Source: JAYWIG01 sp043789035
GTDB lineage: Bacteria > Pseudomonadota > Gammaproteobacteria > Burkholderiales > Burkholderiaceae_E
Direction: 5' to 3'
Assembly (NCBI GenBank): GCA_043789035.1
Contig: JAYWIG010000298.1
Location: forward strand, 1-31,829
Length of the DNA stretch: 31,829 nucleotides
The notes under the pieces are model-generated. The model was given only the letters and a program-made list of their open reading frames with translations. It ran no database searches and was not told where the DNA came from. Shown in pieces: positions 15,654 to 23,061 of this stretch. The stretch's first letter is position 1; each line of letters opens with the position of its first letter. The position numbers and the translations under genes are program-made.

Positions 15654-16400
15654 TTAGAAATTTTTGCCAACAGACAAAACAAGGCCTGCTTTACCCAAAT
15701 TCTTAAGCTTAGGAGCCGGGCTCAAATAACTGTCGGTATCGGCACCAACAATTGCCGCACCAAAAACAAATCCAACGAGTTCTTTCGTTACTCCCAATTT
15801 GTAATCGGTGTAGCTAAATGACGAGTTGTTCTTTATTGTTTGATGGCCAACGTGCGCAGCTACACCCCAGCCATCACCCAAATCAAACGTGCCGGTTGCA
15901 TCTATGTAACCGCTGCCCTTACTGTTAACAAAGGCGAAGGTGTTGGTTAAGCTCCGGTAGTACTTTAAGGAGAATTGCTTGTAGGTGAGGCCACCGTAAG
16001 CCTCTAGCGTGTTCGCGCTTGGATTAAGGTTGTTGTTCGCGTAGACGTACTGCAGCAATCCCACGTCGAAACCCAAATCACCTGCAATCGAGCCCTTGTA
16101 GCCACCATACAGATCTAATTCTGTATTGCCTTTGCCGCCACCGTCTTTAATCCACTTAACGTTCGTTCCAAACGCACCAAGGTAAAAACCGCTCTTATGA
16201 GCAAAATCAATGGTGCCTTGAAGAGCTGGCTTCAAACGGGTCTGAGATATTCCGCGATAGCGGTAATCCGACACCAAGGAAATGTTGCCAGTCAAAGTGT
16301 AATCAGGCTCAGGGGCTTTTGCGGCTTGCGCTTGAGCAATCGCAGGAACTAAGCCTACAACTAAGCTAACTGCAGAGGCGGAAAGGAAGGATTTCAACAT
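15654..16400 (-). CDS. TorF-family putative porin
   Basis: The product (248 residues) has a signal peptide (1-24, ending IAQAQA) and a body rich in alternating aromatic and glycine residues that predicts an outer-membrane beta-barrel. TGNISLVSDYRYRGISQT is the family hallmark, and the last residue is Phe (SVGKNF), as expected for barrel insertion. Substrate is unknown. The ATG at 16400 has GGAGA seven bases upstream; the frame extends to 16454 but that stretch lies in the promoter region. It is the first gene of the glnK-amtB unit under a sigma-54-type promoter, so it may help nitrogen compounds cross the outer membrane during nitrogen limitation. That link is inferred from position only. Confidence 0.9.
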   Translation of the reverse strand: MLKSFLSASAVSLVVGLVPAIAQAQAAKAPEPDYTLTGNISLVSDYRYRGISQTRLKPALQGTIDFAHKSGFYLGAFGTNVKWIKDGGGKGNTELDLYGGYKGSIAGDLGFDVGLLQYVYANNNLNPSANTLEAYGGLTYKQFSLKYYRSLTNTFAFVNSKGSGYIDATGTFDLGDGWGVAAHVGHQTIKNNSSFSYTDYKLGVTKELVGFVFGAAIVGADTDSYLSPAPKLKNLGKAGLVLSVGKNF

Positions 16401-16449
16401 TTTTATTTCTCCGAATAAGAAGTGTATTTTTGTGAGGAATACAAAACAG

Positions 16450-16465
16450 AGCATTTCTCATGCCA
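16450..16465 (-). promoter_or_regulatory. sigma-54 (-24/-12) promoter for torF-glnK-amtB
   Basis: The minus strand reads TGGCATGAGAAATGCT. Compared with the consensus TGGCAYR-N4-TTGCW it differs only by A for the first T of TTGC, and the GG and GC doublets have the exact spacing. Transcription would begin near 16439, giving a leader of about 40 bases before torF. Nitrogen control by NtrC is the expected input for a glnK-amtB operon. Confidence 0.75.
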
Positions 16466-16530
16466 GCTTGTTTTTATCAAAGAACGAGGCTCAATAGGCA
16501 TATTTCTCCCCAAAATGGGGCGTATACACT

Positions 16531-16570
16531 TAAGGCGCACTATTTTGGCATGTGTTGGAATTGCGCCTTA
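16531..16570. promoter_or_regulatory. inverted repeat upstream of the sigma-54 promoter, candidate enhancer
   Basis: TAAGGCGCA (16531-16539) and TGCGCCTTA (16562-16570) are perfect nine-base arms 22 bases apart. They lie about 65-105 bases upstream of the -24 element, the usual range for an enhancer-binding protein. The arms do not fit the enteric NtrC consensus well. CCCCA-AAA-TGGGG at 16508-16520 is a second, smaller dyad in the same region. Confidence 0.4.
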
Positions 16571-16640
16571 GTTTGGTGCGACGAACGGTTAAGGCGAGTG
16601 GCTAGTTTCCATTGCTGCTTTAAAGCTGCAATCTAATGGG

Positions 16641-18251
16641 ATGAATTCAACCGAGTTAACGGGCTATGCCCAAGTCTTTTCACGCGCTCTTATAGGGCTT
16701 GAGGCACCCGAAGTTCGGGTAGAAGTCGATATCAGCAATGGCCTGCCGGCTTGTCATTTGGTTGGCCTGCCAGAAGCTGAAGTCCGAGAAAGTAGAGATC
16801 GGGTACGGTCTGCGATTCAACACGCGGGCTTTGATTTCCCTAATCGACGCATCACCATTAATCTAGCGCCCGCCGATTTACCGAAAAACTCTGGCCGATT
16901 TGATTTGCCAATCGCTCTTGGGATTTTGGTGGCCAGCGGGCAAATCCAAGAGCCCGGTTTGCAAGCCAAATTGACTTCACATGAATTTGTGGGGGAGCTT
17001 TCTTTATCAGGCCAGATCAAACCCATCTTGGGTGGCTTAGCTTTGGCGCTGGCCCATCGAAAACTACCTGAAGACGGCAAACGCATATTGGTCATGCCTC
17101 ACGAACATCAGGCAGAACTAACTGCAATCAACCATCTTGGGTTCGGCGCAAATATTAGCAAGGAAGGCTATCCGCAAAGCATGCCTTTATTAACAGCGGC
17201 AAAGCTTGATGAGGTTGCCCATTTTTTAGGTGGGTTAGGTTCACTTTCAAACATACCGCATGGGCCTTTTAGTTTGCCAAGTTTTCGGCAAAGCGCTCTA
17301 GACTTTGGCGATGTCAAAGGCCAGGCTGGCGCTAAAAGAGCACTAGAAATAGCGGCAGCAGGCCAACATAGCGCCATGCTGATTGGGTCTCCCGGTGTCG
17401 GAAAATCAATGCTAGCCCAGCGCCTTCCCGGCATACTTCCAAAGAGCGACCCGCAAGAGCTACTCACTCAGGCGGCTATGCTGAGCTTACGGGGCTTACT
17501 CGAAGCCAATCGATTGGCCTTATCGCTTGGTGAGCCAGCGTTTCGTGCGCCACATCACAGTGCTTCGGTAGCTGCCATCGTTGGCGGAGGTAACCCACCT
17601 AGACCTGGCGAGATCTCATTAGCGCATGGAGGGGTCTTGTTTTTAGATGAACTTGCCGAGTTCAATCGATCAGTTTTGGAAGCTCTGCGCGAACCATTGG
17701 AAGCACACAAAGTACTCATCTCTCGCAGTACGCGTCACAGCGAATTTCCAGCGCGATTTCAATTAATTGCCGCCATGAACCCATGCCCATGTGGATACCT
17801 TGGCCATAGTTCGGGCCGATGCCGCTGCTCACCTGAACGCATACAAAATTACCAAGCGCGTATCTCCGGCCCGCTGCTAGACCGAATCGATTTACACATT
17901 ACCGTGCCGAGCATTTCTGAGGGCGAGCTTTTATCAAAAAATGACGCAGAAACTGAAAGCTCGCAAACCATTTTCGAAAGAGTCAGCTTAGCCAGAGTGC
18001 GCCAACTAGCAAGGCAAGGAAGGGCAAACGCGCTGCTAAGTGCCGCTGAGGTTAACGAAGTATGCGAGCTTTCTACCGAGGTATCGCAGTTTACCCAAAT
18101 GGCTCTGGCAAGATTAAGCTGGTCAGGTCGCTCAATCCACCGCGTTCTTAAAGTGGCGAGAACTATTGCCGATTTAGCCGGCGTAAACGACATTGGTCGC
18201 GAGCATATCGCCGAAGCAATTCAATGGCGAAGGGCCATCGCGATGAAATAG
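16641..18251 (+). CDS. comM: YifB-family Mg-chelatase-like AAA+ ATPase (ComM)
   Basis: The product (536 residues; E. coli YifB is 506) has the N-terminal ChlI-like Lon-fold domain (EVDISNGLPACHLVGLPEAEVRESRDRVRSA), the AAA+ core with Walker A GSPGVGKS (249-256) and Walker B VLFLDELAEF, a PCPCGYLG...CRCSP cysteine cluster near 386, and the C-terminal helical domain. ComM is a hexameric helicase that promotes branch migration during natural transformation in Vibrio and Acinetobacter, but it is also widespread in species not known to be competent, so competence does not follow. The ATG at 16641 has little ribosome site beyond GGG. It is divergent from torF across a 240-base region and leads into the racemase gene 30 bases on. 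Confidence 0.93.
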   Translation: MNSTELTGYAQVFSRALIGLEAPEVRVEVDISNGLPACHLVGLPEAEVRESRDRVRSAIQHAGFDFPNRRITINLAPADLPKNSGRFDLPIALGILVASGQIQEPGLQAKLTSHEFVGELSLSGQIKPILGGLALALAHRKLPEDGKRILVMPHEHQAELTAINHLGFGANISKEGYPQSMPLLTAAKLDEVAHFLGGLGSLSNIPHGPFSLPSFRQSALDFGDVKGQAGAKRALEIAAAGQHSAMLIGSPGVGKSMLAQRLPGILPKSDPQELLTQAAMLSLRGLLEANRLALSLGEPAFRAPHHSASVAAIVGGGNPPRPGEISLAHGGVLFLDELAEFNRSVLEALREPLEAHKVLISRSTRHSEFPARFQLIAAMNPCPCGYLGHSSGRCRCSPERIQNYQARISGPLLDRIDLHITVPSISEGELLSKNDAETESSQTIFERVSLARVRQLARQGRANALLSAAEVNEVCELSTEVSQFTQMALARLSWSGRSIHRVLKVARTIADLAGVNDIGREHIAEAIQWRRAIAMK

Positions 18252-18281
18252 CAACCTCGTCTGTTCGCGCATAATATCGGC

Positions 18282-19328
18282 ATGCAAAACACTACTTCAG
18301 CCAAGCCACACAAGCCACTAGAGGGCTTAAAAGTTATCGAACTTCACGCCATAGGCCCAGTGCCATTTGCCGGCCGATTGTTGCAAGACCTTGGCGCGCA
18401 CATTACTCGCATATCGCCGCCCAATGACCCGGGTTTAGGCGTGGCAATGGCCAAGAACTTTGATTTCTTGAATATCGATAAAGAAGTGTTCACGCTTGAT
18501 TTGAAAAACAGCGCAGACCACGAACAGTTATTGACGCATTTGGCATCGACCGATGTGTTGCTCGAAGGTTTTAGGCCCGGCGTTCTCGAGCGTCTCAATC
18601 TTGCACCAGATACTCTGTTAGCTCGTTTTCCACAGCTGGTGATTGGTCGCTTATCAGGCTGGGGCAGTGAAGGCGATTTAGCAGCTAGAGCTGGCCACGA
18701 TATCAACTATCTTGCCATGAGCGGCCTGTTAAACGCCATTGGTAAAGCAGACAGCCCTCACCCACCTGTCAACGTAGTCGCTGATTTTGGCGGTGGTGCA
18801 ATGCATTTGGTGGTTGGTGTACTCGCACTACTTGCCAGAAGAGGATTCACTCAAAAAGGCGGCATTGCGCAAACTAGCATTTTGGCCGGTACGGTTGGCT
18901 TAACACCAATGTTTTATGGCCTATTGGCCAGTGGCGTGTGGAACCTACAACGAGAAAATAATTTACTCGATGGCAAACTGCCTTTCTATTGTGTGTACCC
19001 TACCAAAGACCAAAAGTTCGTAGCCGTGGGTGCACTCGAAGCGAAGTTTTATGCCGAACTTTTAAACCTAACTGGACTGGCTGAAACCTTAGAACCAAAG
19101 CATCAATACAAAGCCAGCACCTGGCATAGCACTAAAGAAAAATTTGCCTCTGTGTTTGCCAGCAAAACTCGTGATGAGTGGGCGCGACTTGCTCTCCAAA
19201 CCGATGCGTGTGTTTCTCCGGTGCTTGACTTTGTCGAAGCGGCCGCACACCCCCACAATCAAGCAAACCATTTATATCGAATGCGCGATACGCATACTGA
19301 TGCTGGTCAAATTATTTCATTTTCCTAA
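18282..19328 (+). CDS. alpha-methylacyl-CoA racemase-like protein (CaiB/BaiF family)
   Basis: The product (348 residues) is a class III CoA-transferase-fold protein. It resembles alpha-methylacyl-CoA racemase more than a transferase: the racemase residues appear as His139 in AGHDINYLAMSG, Asp168 in VVADFGGGAM and Glu253 in VGALEAKFYAEL, matching His126, Asp156 and Glu241 of the Mycobacterium enzyme. The enzyme would epimerise 2-methylacyl-CoA thioesters during breakdown of branched fatty acids or sterol side chains. The region after GG(A)M, usually a DAAM.DG segment, is divergent (AQTSILAGTVGL). No acyl-CoA oxidation genes flank it. The stop overlaps the DMT transporter start by one base (TAATG), implying coupled translation. 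Confidence 0.88.
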   Translation: MQNTTSAKPHKPLEGLKVIELHAIGPVPFAGRLLQDLGAHITRISPPNDPGLGVAMAKNFDFLNIDKEVFTLDLKNSADHEQLLTHLASTDVLLEGFRPGVLERLNLAPDTLLARFPQLVIGRLSGWGSEGDLAARAGHDINYLAMSGLLNAIGKADSPHPPVNVVADFGGGAMHLVVGVLALLARRGFTQKGGIAQTSILAGTVGLTPMFYGLLASGVWNLQRENNLLDGKLPFYCVYPTKDQKFVAVGALEAKFYAELLNLTGLAETLEPKHQYKASTWHSTKEKFASVFASKTRDEWARLALQTDACVSPVLDFVEAAAHPHNQANHLYRMRDTHTDAGQIISFS

Positions 19329-20287
19329 TGATTGTTGGCGTTATTTATGCGCTCGCTGCTGGGCTGCTTTGGGGCTTGGTGTTTATTACGCCGATCTTGC
19401 TGCCAGACTATTCTGGGGGTTTGCTCTCCGTGGGCCGCTACCTAGCATTTGGCTTAATTGCATTGGTCATTTCATGGCCAGATCGGCAAAAGCTGCGCGC
19501 CTTAGAGCGCGCCGATTGGATTGAAGCGGGCAAGCTTTCGTTGGTGGGTAATTTAATTTACTACAGCACGTTGGCAGCAGCGATTCAACTTGCCGAACCA
19601 CCGCTACCAACCATGATCATTGGCGCTTTGCCGGTAGTGATTGCGATCTGCGCCAATCTCAAAGACGCTAGTTTGCCATGGGGGAAATTAGCGTTGCCGC
19701 TGGGCATCATTGCGCTCGGTATTGCCTGCGTTAATCATGAAGAGCTCACTCTTCTACAGCAAAGCTCTGGTTTCAATGTAACGAAGCATTTAGGAGGTGC
19801 CGCATTAGCTTTTGTGGCTCTGGCATGCTGGACTTGGTACCCGATTCGAAATTCTCGTTGGCTACAGTTTCGGCCAAACTTAAATTCGAGCACTTGGGCA
19901 ACCGCTCAGGGTTTAACGACACTGCCGTTGGCATTGCTAGGTTACGCTGGAATCATCGGCCTGTCGTTAGCGAAGGGGCAGGAACTCAGTGTCCTGACTG
20001 TATTCGGTTCAACACCGCTGAAGTACATATCGCTGATGTTTATTCTCGGCTTTTTTGCCTCTTGGCTGGGTACGCTCTTTTGGAACCAAGCTAGCCAGCG
20101 GCTACCTACATCTCTGGCTGGGCAGCTCATAGTGTTTGAGACACTCAGCGCCTTGCTCTACGCCTATCTCTGGAGAGAAACGTCGCCTGGCTGGCTAAGT
20201 GCCTTAGGCATTGGCTTATTGATGGCGGGAGTGGTTTTGGGTGTGCGCACATTTAACAAAGCCGAGGTCGCCAAAAGCGAGCATTGA
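19328..20287 (+). CDS. DMT-superfamily (EamA-like) transporter
   Basis: The product (319 residues) has about ten hydrophobic membrane segments and the two-repeat organisation of EamA transporters; the first starts at residue 2 (GVIYALAAGLLWGLVFITPILL) and the last ends near 308. Relatives export amino acids or metabolites or import nucleotide sugars; no substrate can be named. The ATG uses the last base of the preceding racemase stop. The final 124 bases overlap the 3' end of the convergent GNAT gene on the other strand. The C-terminal tail, KAEVAKSEH, is short and polar. Confidence 0.9.
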   Translation: MIVGVIYALAAGLLWGLVFITPILLPDYSGGLLSVGRYLAFGLIALVISWPDRQKLRALERADWIEAGKLSLVGNLIYYSTLAAAIQLAEPPLPTMIIGALPVVIAICANLKDASLPWGKLALPLGIIALGIACVNHEELTLLQQSSGFNVTKHLGGAALAFVALACWTWYPIRNSRWLQFRPNLNSSTWATAQGLTTLPLALLGYAGIIGLSLAKGQELSVLTVFGSTPLKYISLMFILGFFASWLGTLFWNQASQRLPTSLAGQLIVFETLSALLYAYLWRETSPGWLSALGIGLLMAGVVLGVRTFNKAEVAKSEH

Positions 20288-20808
20288 AGACGTTGTACGC
20301 CTACGTCTGCTTCTTTATCAACAACTATCGCAAAACCTTGACTTTGAGCCAAGCTAATCATGCCGACGTTATCAGCAAATACCCAGGCCATCATTTGGCT
20401 ATAACCGACTTTTGCAGCCTCAACTTTAAGCTGCTTTAGCAGACTAGTACCTAAGCCCATACCTTGCCAAACATCGGCAACGGTAATTGCGAACTCACTC
20501 ACCTGAACTCTGTTCTGTTTCTTCACTTCAAGCACGGGCGCAAAGCGACCAACCGCTAACAGCTCATCACCAATAAACGTACCAAGCACGATTTCAAAAG
20601 GCGGTTTTGGGGACAGCAGCTGAATAAACTGTGCCTCGCTCGGTGTAATTGCTCCACCTAAAGTGCGCTGATACTTCGTCTGTGCTGAAAGCGCAGAAAC
20701 AAAAGCTTTATAAGCTGTAATATCAGCCATTGAAAGTGTACGGGTGACCCGCTCAGGCGGTGGGTCACCAAGCCCGTGCAAAAATGAAAGTACGTTAGGA
20801 AGTTTCAT
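20164..20808 (-). CDS. GNAT-family N-acetyltransferase
   Basis: The product (214 residues from this start) has a GNAT core from about 20 to 165. FAITVADVWQGMGLGTSLLKQL holds the acetyl-CoA pyrophosphate loop (Q-x-x-G-x-G type) and AKVGYSQMMAWVFADN the following strand and Asn. The N-terminal part (RTLSMADITAYKAFVSALS, TKYQRTLGG) resembles the catalytic domain attached to YfiQ/Pat protein acetyltransferases, but the ADP-forming part is absent. Substrate unknown. The last 40 residues are encoded antisense to the DMT gene and look unstructured (Thr/Pro/Lys). Start choice is uncertain: ATG 20808 has GGAGG but too close; ATG 20820 and TTG 20844 are alternatives. It lies after the MFS gene on the same strand. 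Confidence 0.78.
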   Translation of the reverse strand: MKLPNVLSFLHGLGDPPPERVTRTLSMADITAYKAFVSALSAQTKYQRTLGGAITPSEAQFIQLLSPKPPFEIVLGTFIGDELLAVGRFAPVLEVKKQNRVQVSEFAITVADVWQGMGLGTSLLKQLKVEAAKVGYSQMMAWVFADNVGMISLAQSQGFAIVVDKEADVGVQRLQCSLLATSALLNVRTPKTTPAINKPMPKALSQPGDVSLQR

Positions 20809-20878
20809 ACCCTCCAACATAAGCCCATAATTGCTGCAATGCAAGGTAAATGAACAAGCTTAGATGGGTGCCTCTACC

Positions 20879-22069
20879 TTAAACGAACGGATTTAAACGA
20901 GTTTTTGGCGGTTGCACCCACCAAAACACCGTCACGCCAAGCGCGATTACTTGAATGCAAACGAATACCAGCATCGAACCGCGAAAGGCTTCAGGCTCTT
21001 GAACCATCGTTTTTAAGTAGTCGATCAGTACCCCAAACAGCCATTGCGAGAAAAACGCACCAACAAAAATGAGCAAGTTATAGGCTGCCAGCGCGCGACC
21101 GCTTTGATCGTCTGAAAACTGCATGGCGACGTGCGTTTGAATCATCGTAAATGATAGACCAGCAATGGCATAGCCAAACCATAGCCACCATACCTTGCCA
21201 GGAAGCAAGGCAATTAAAAGCAAGGAGGTAATTGCCAAGGCCGACGAAATGCAAACGGTCCTTAACACTTTTGCATCAGCAATCTTTACGGAGATTTTCG
21301 CCAGCATCAAAAAACCAACCATCAGCACTGCCGTATAGGCGAACAAAGTTTGCGCTGACTGAGTCGGCGTTAAGCCCACCACTTTCACAAGCCAAGGCCC
21401 CATCCAAAGTGACTGCAAGCTAACAAAACTTCCGTGAACCACAATCGACAAAATGCCGAATCGCCAAAAATAGGGCTCAGAAAAGATTTCTTTGTAGGAG
21501 CTAAATTTTTCGCCTTTGGAAGTAGATTCGTTTTTAGGCAAAAGAAAAAATATTGCCAAAGCTGAGGCAAACAAACAACCCGCCGCAATCCAAAAAACAC
21601 CACGCCAACCGAACACTGGCAATGCTAGTTGAACCGGCAAGGTTGTCGATAACGCACCCATTGAACCGAAGGCCAACATCCAAGCGGCAAGCGGTTGTTG
21701 CTTATTAGCTGGATACAAATGTCGAAAGGCCCGCAGCGCCGCCATGAGCGCGCCAGCCACTCCGACGCCAATCAACGCCCGGCCAATCCAGAGTTGCGCA
21801 TACCCTGTGGCAAGTGCATGCAACACGCAGCCGGCCACTGAAAACAACAATAACAATGAATGAGTGCGTCGCGAACCAAAACGATCTAACCACAAGCCAA
21901 GCGGCAATTGCATAAGGGCAAAGCTTACAAAGTAGGCGCTCGACAAAGAACCAAGCTGAGCGTTGGTTAAACCAAACTCCGTCATCATCGGCTGGGCCAG
22001 TACGGCATTAATCTGCCGCAACGCAAAGGAAAGAAAGTAGCCGCTAGCGAAACAAAGGAAAATCAGCAC
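20879..22069 (-). CDS. MFS transporter
   Basis: The product (396 residues) has 12 predicted membrane helices. The MFS signature between helices 2 and 3 is GLWLDRFGSRRTH; GRALIGVGVAGALMAALRAF is the conserved helix 4 segment, and a Lys/Ser-rich loop (NESTSKGEKFSSYKE) divides the two halves. It resembles small-molecule or nitrate/sugar-type permeases only at superfamily level, so no substrate is given. The start is GTG at 22069, with AAGG five bases upstream; an open frame continues a few codons further but offers no ATG. It lies 26 bases after the lipoprotein gene and upstream of the GNAT gene, probably one transcript. Confidence 0.9.
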   Translation of the reverse strand: MLIFLCFASGYFLSFALRQINAVLAQPMMTEFGLTNAQLGSLSSAYFVSFALMQLPLGLWLDRFGSRRTHSLLLLFSVAGCVLHALATGYAQLWIGRALIGVGVAGALMAALRAFRHLYPANKQQPLAAWMLAFGSMGALSTTLPVQLALPVFGWRGVFWIAAGCLFASALAIFFLLPKNESTSKGEKFSSYKEIFSEPYFWRFGILSIVVHGSFVSLQSLWMGPWLVKVVGLTPTQSAQTLFAYTAVLMVGFLMLAKISVKIADAKVLRTVCISSALAITSLLLIALLPGKVWWLWFGYAIAGLSFTMIQTHVAMQFSDDQSGRALAAYNLLIFVGAFFSQWLFGVLIDYLKTMVQEPEAFRGSMLVFVCIQVIALGVTVFWWVQPPKTRLNPFV

Positions 22070-22095
22070 ATAGACCTTGAAAAAAGAACGAATCG

Positions 22096-22731
22096 CTAAT
22101 CAATAAAGCGTACCGACTCTAAGAAAATCTTAGCGCTTTCAGCCGCTTGAGCCGACTGACGAAATTGCTCCGCACTACCGACCGCAACAATTTGAAAGGC
22201 ATACCCTGCATGGGCCGCAAAAAGCGCATTCATTTGCATCTCGGTGCCACTTTCTTTTGAACCAGCTGCTGGTGTGACAATGACTTTCTTCGCAGCAACT
22301 TTACTAATTGCCTTGCCAGAGACATCGGTTAATTGAATTTGGGCATCGGTAATTTCTGGTGTCATTTTGGCCGCCGAACCATCCAGCGTTGCGGCACCCA
22401 TATTTCGCAACATGCCAAGTTGCATCGAAGCAAGTATGTTCGGGGCTAAATTCGACTCAGGTGTCGCATCAGGCAGCTTCACCCAAGCTATTGTGTAGGA
22501 CAACTCCTTGACTTTCACTCCCTGCATCGTCATCGGTAATTTTGTACCGGCTAAATCAATGGTACGGGTGATGCTATCGGTTTTGCCCGGAAAAGTAGCT
22601 GCAATTTTTTGCTCCTCTAATCGAACCTCACGCCAATTAAAGGTTGGCATGCAGCCAGCAAAGATCAACATGCAGAACAGCAGCACGCATAAACGAAGTG
22701 ATTTGAGCCAAGATGGGTTTATGATCAACAA
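22096..22731 (-). CDS. predicted lipoprotein of unknown function
   Basis: I do not recognise the family. The product (211 residues) has a short basic segment (LKSLR), a hydrophobic core and a lipobox-like IFAGC with Cys27, so it is likely lipid-anchored; Met at +2 favours the outer membrane. The mature part has no cysteines and an alternating beta-rich pattern (SYTIAWVKLPDA, KKVIVTPAAG, YAFQIVAVGS). The segment FLESVRF near the end resembles tails of proteins that detect small secreted peptides, but I would not build on that. Only TTG codons (22731 or 22728) can start it before the lipobox; an ATG at residue 21 would leave no signal peptide. It is divergent from DUF1840 with only 21 bases between. 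Confidence 0.75.
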   Translation of the reverse strand: MLIINPSWLKSLRLCVLLFCMLIFAGCMPTFNWREVRLEEQKIAATFPGKTDSITRTIDLAGTKLPMTMQGVKVKELSYTIAWVKLPDATPESNLAPNILASMQLGMLRNMGAATLDGSAAKMTPEITDAQIQLTDVSGKAISKVAAKKVIVTPAAGSKESGTEMQMNALFAAHAGYAFQIVAVGSAEQFRQSAQAAESAKIFLESVRFID

Positions 22732-22752
22732 ACAAGTTTTCTAAGGTAAACG

Positions 22753-23061
22753 ATGATCTACGAATTCAAATCACGTGCGACAGGTTCATTAGTGATGACT
22801 AGTGACGTGGCAGAAGCGCTTTTGCACATCATCGGTAAGCAAAAAGGCCCTCAAGGCGTTATTGTGCCCGATGCAATGCCTGCGGCCATTGACGCACTCA
22901 ATAAAGCTGTGGCGGTTCAAAAGAGCGCCGAAGGTAGTTCCGACAAGGCCGATGACGATGAGGGCAAACCAAAAATATCGCTAGCCCAGCGAGCTTTACC
23001 TTTTATCGAGATGATGCAGCGCGCCCATAGCGCGGACAAAGAGATTACTTGGGGCGTTTGA
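22753..23061 (+). CDS. DUF1840 family protein
   Basis: The product (102 residues) starts MIYEFKSRATGSLVMTSDVAEALLHIIGK, the conserved N-terminal block of DUF1840, and ends with LAQRALPFIEMMQRAHSADKEITWGV, the C-terminal block. The middle (about 60-78) is an acidic, probably disordered spacer. No function is known; the family is found mainly in betaproteobacteria. AAGG lies eight bases before the ATG. The stop is immediately followed by the CoA-transferase start, so the two are co-translated, though I know of no functional link. Confidence 0.9.
   Translation: MIYEFKSRATGSLVMTSDVAEALLHIIGKQKGPQGVIVPDAMPAAIDALNKAVAVQKSAEGSSDKADDDEGKPKISLAQRALPFIEMMQRAHSADKEITWGV

Noticed and set aside
16555..16600. 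NtrC site GCACC...GGCGC on the minus strand
   Set aside because: The half-sites are seven rather than five bases apart and one is mismatched, so it does not meet the usual consensus.
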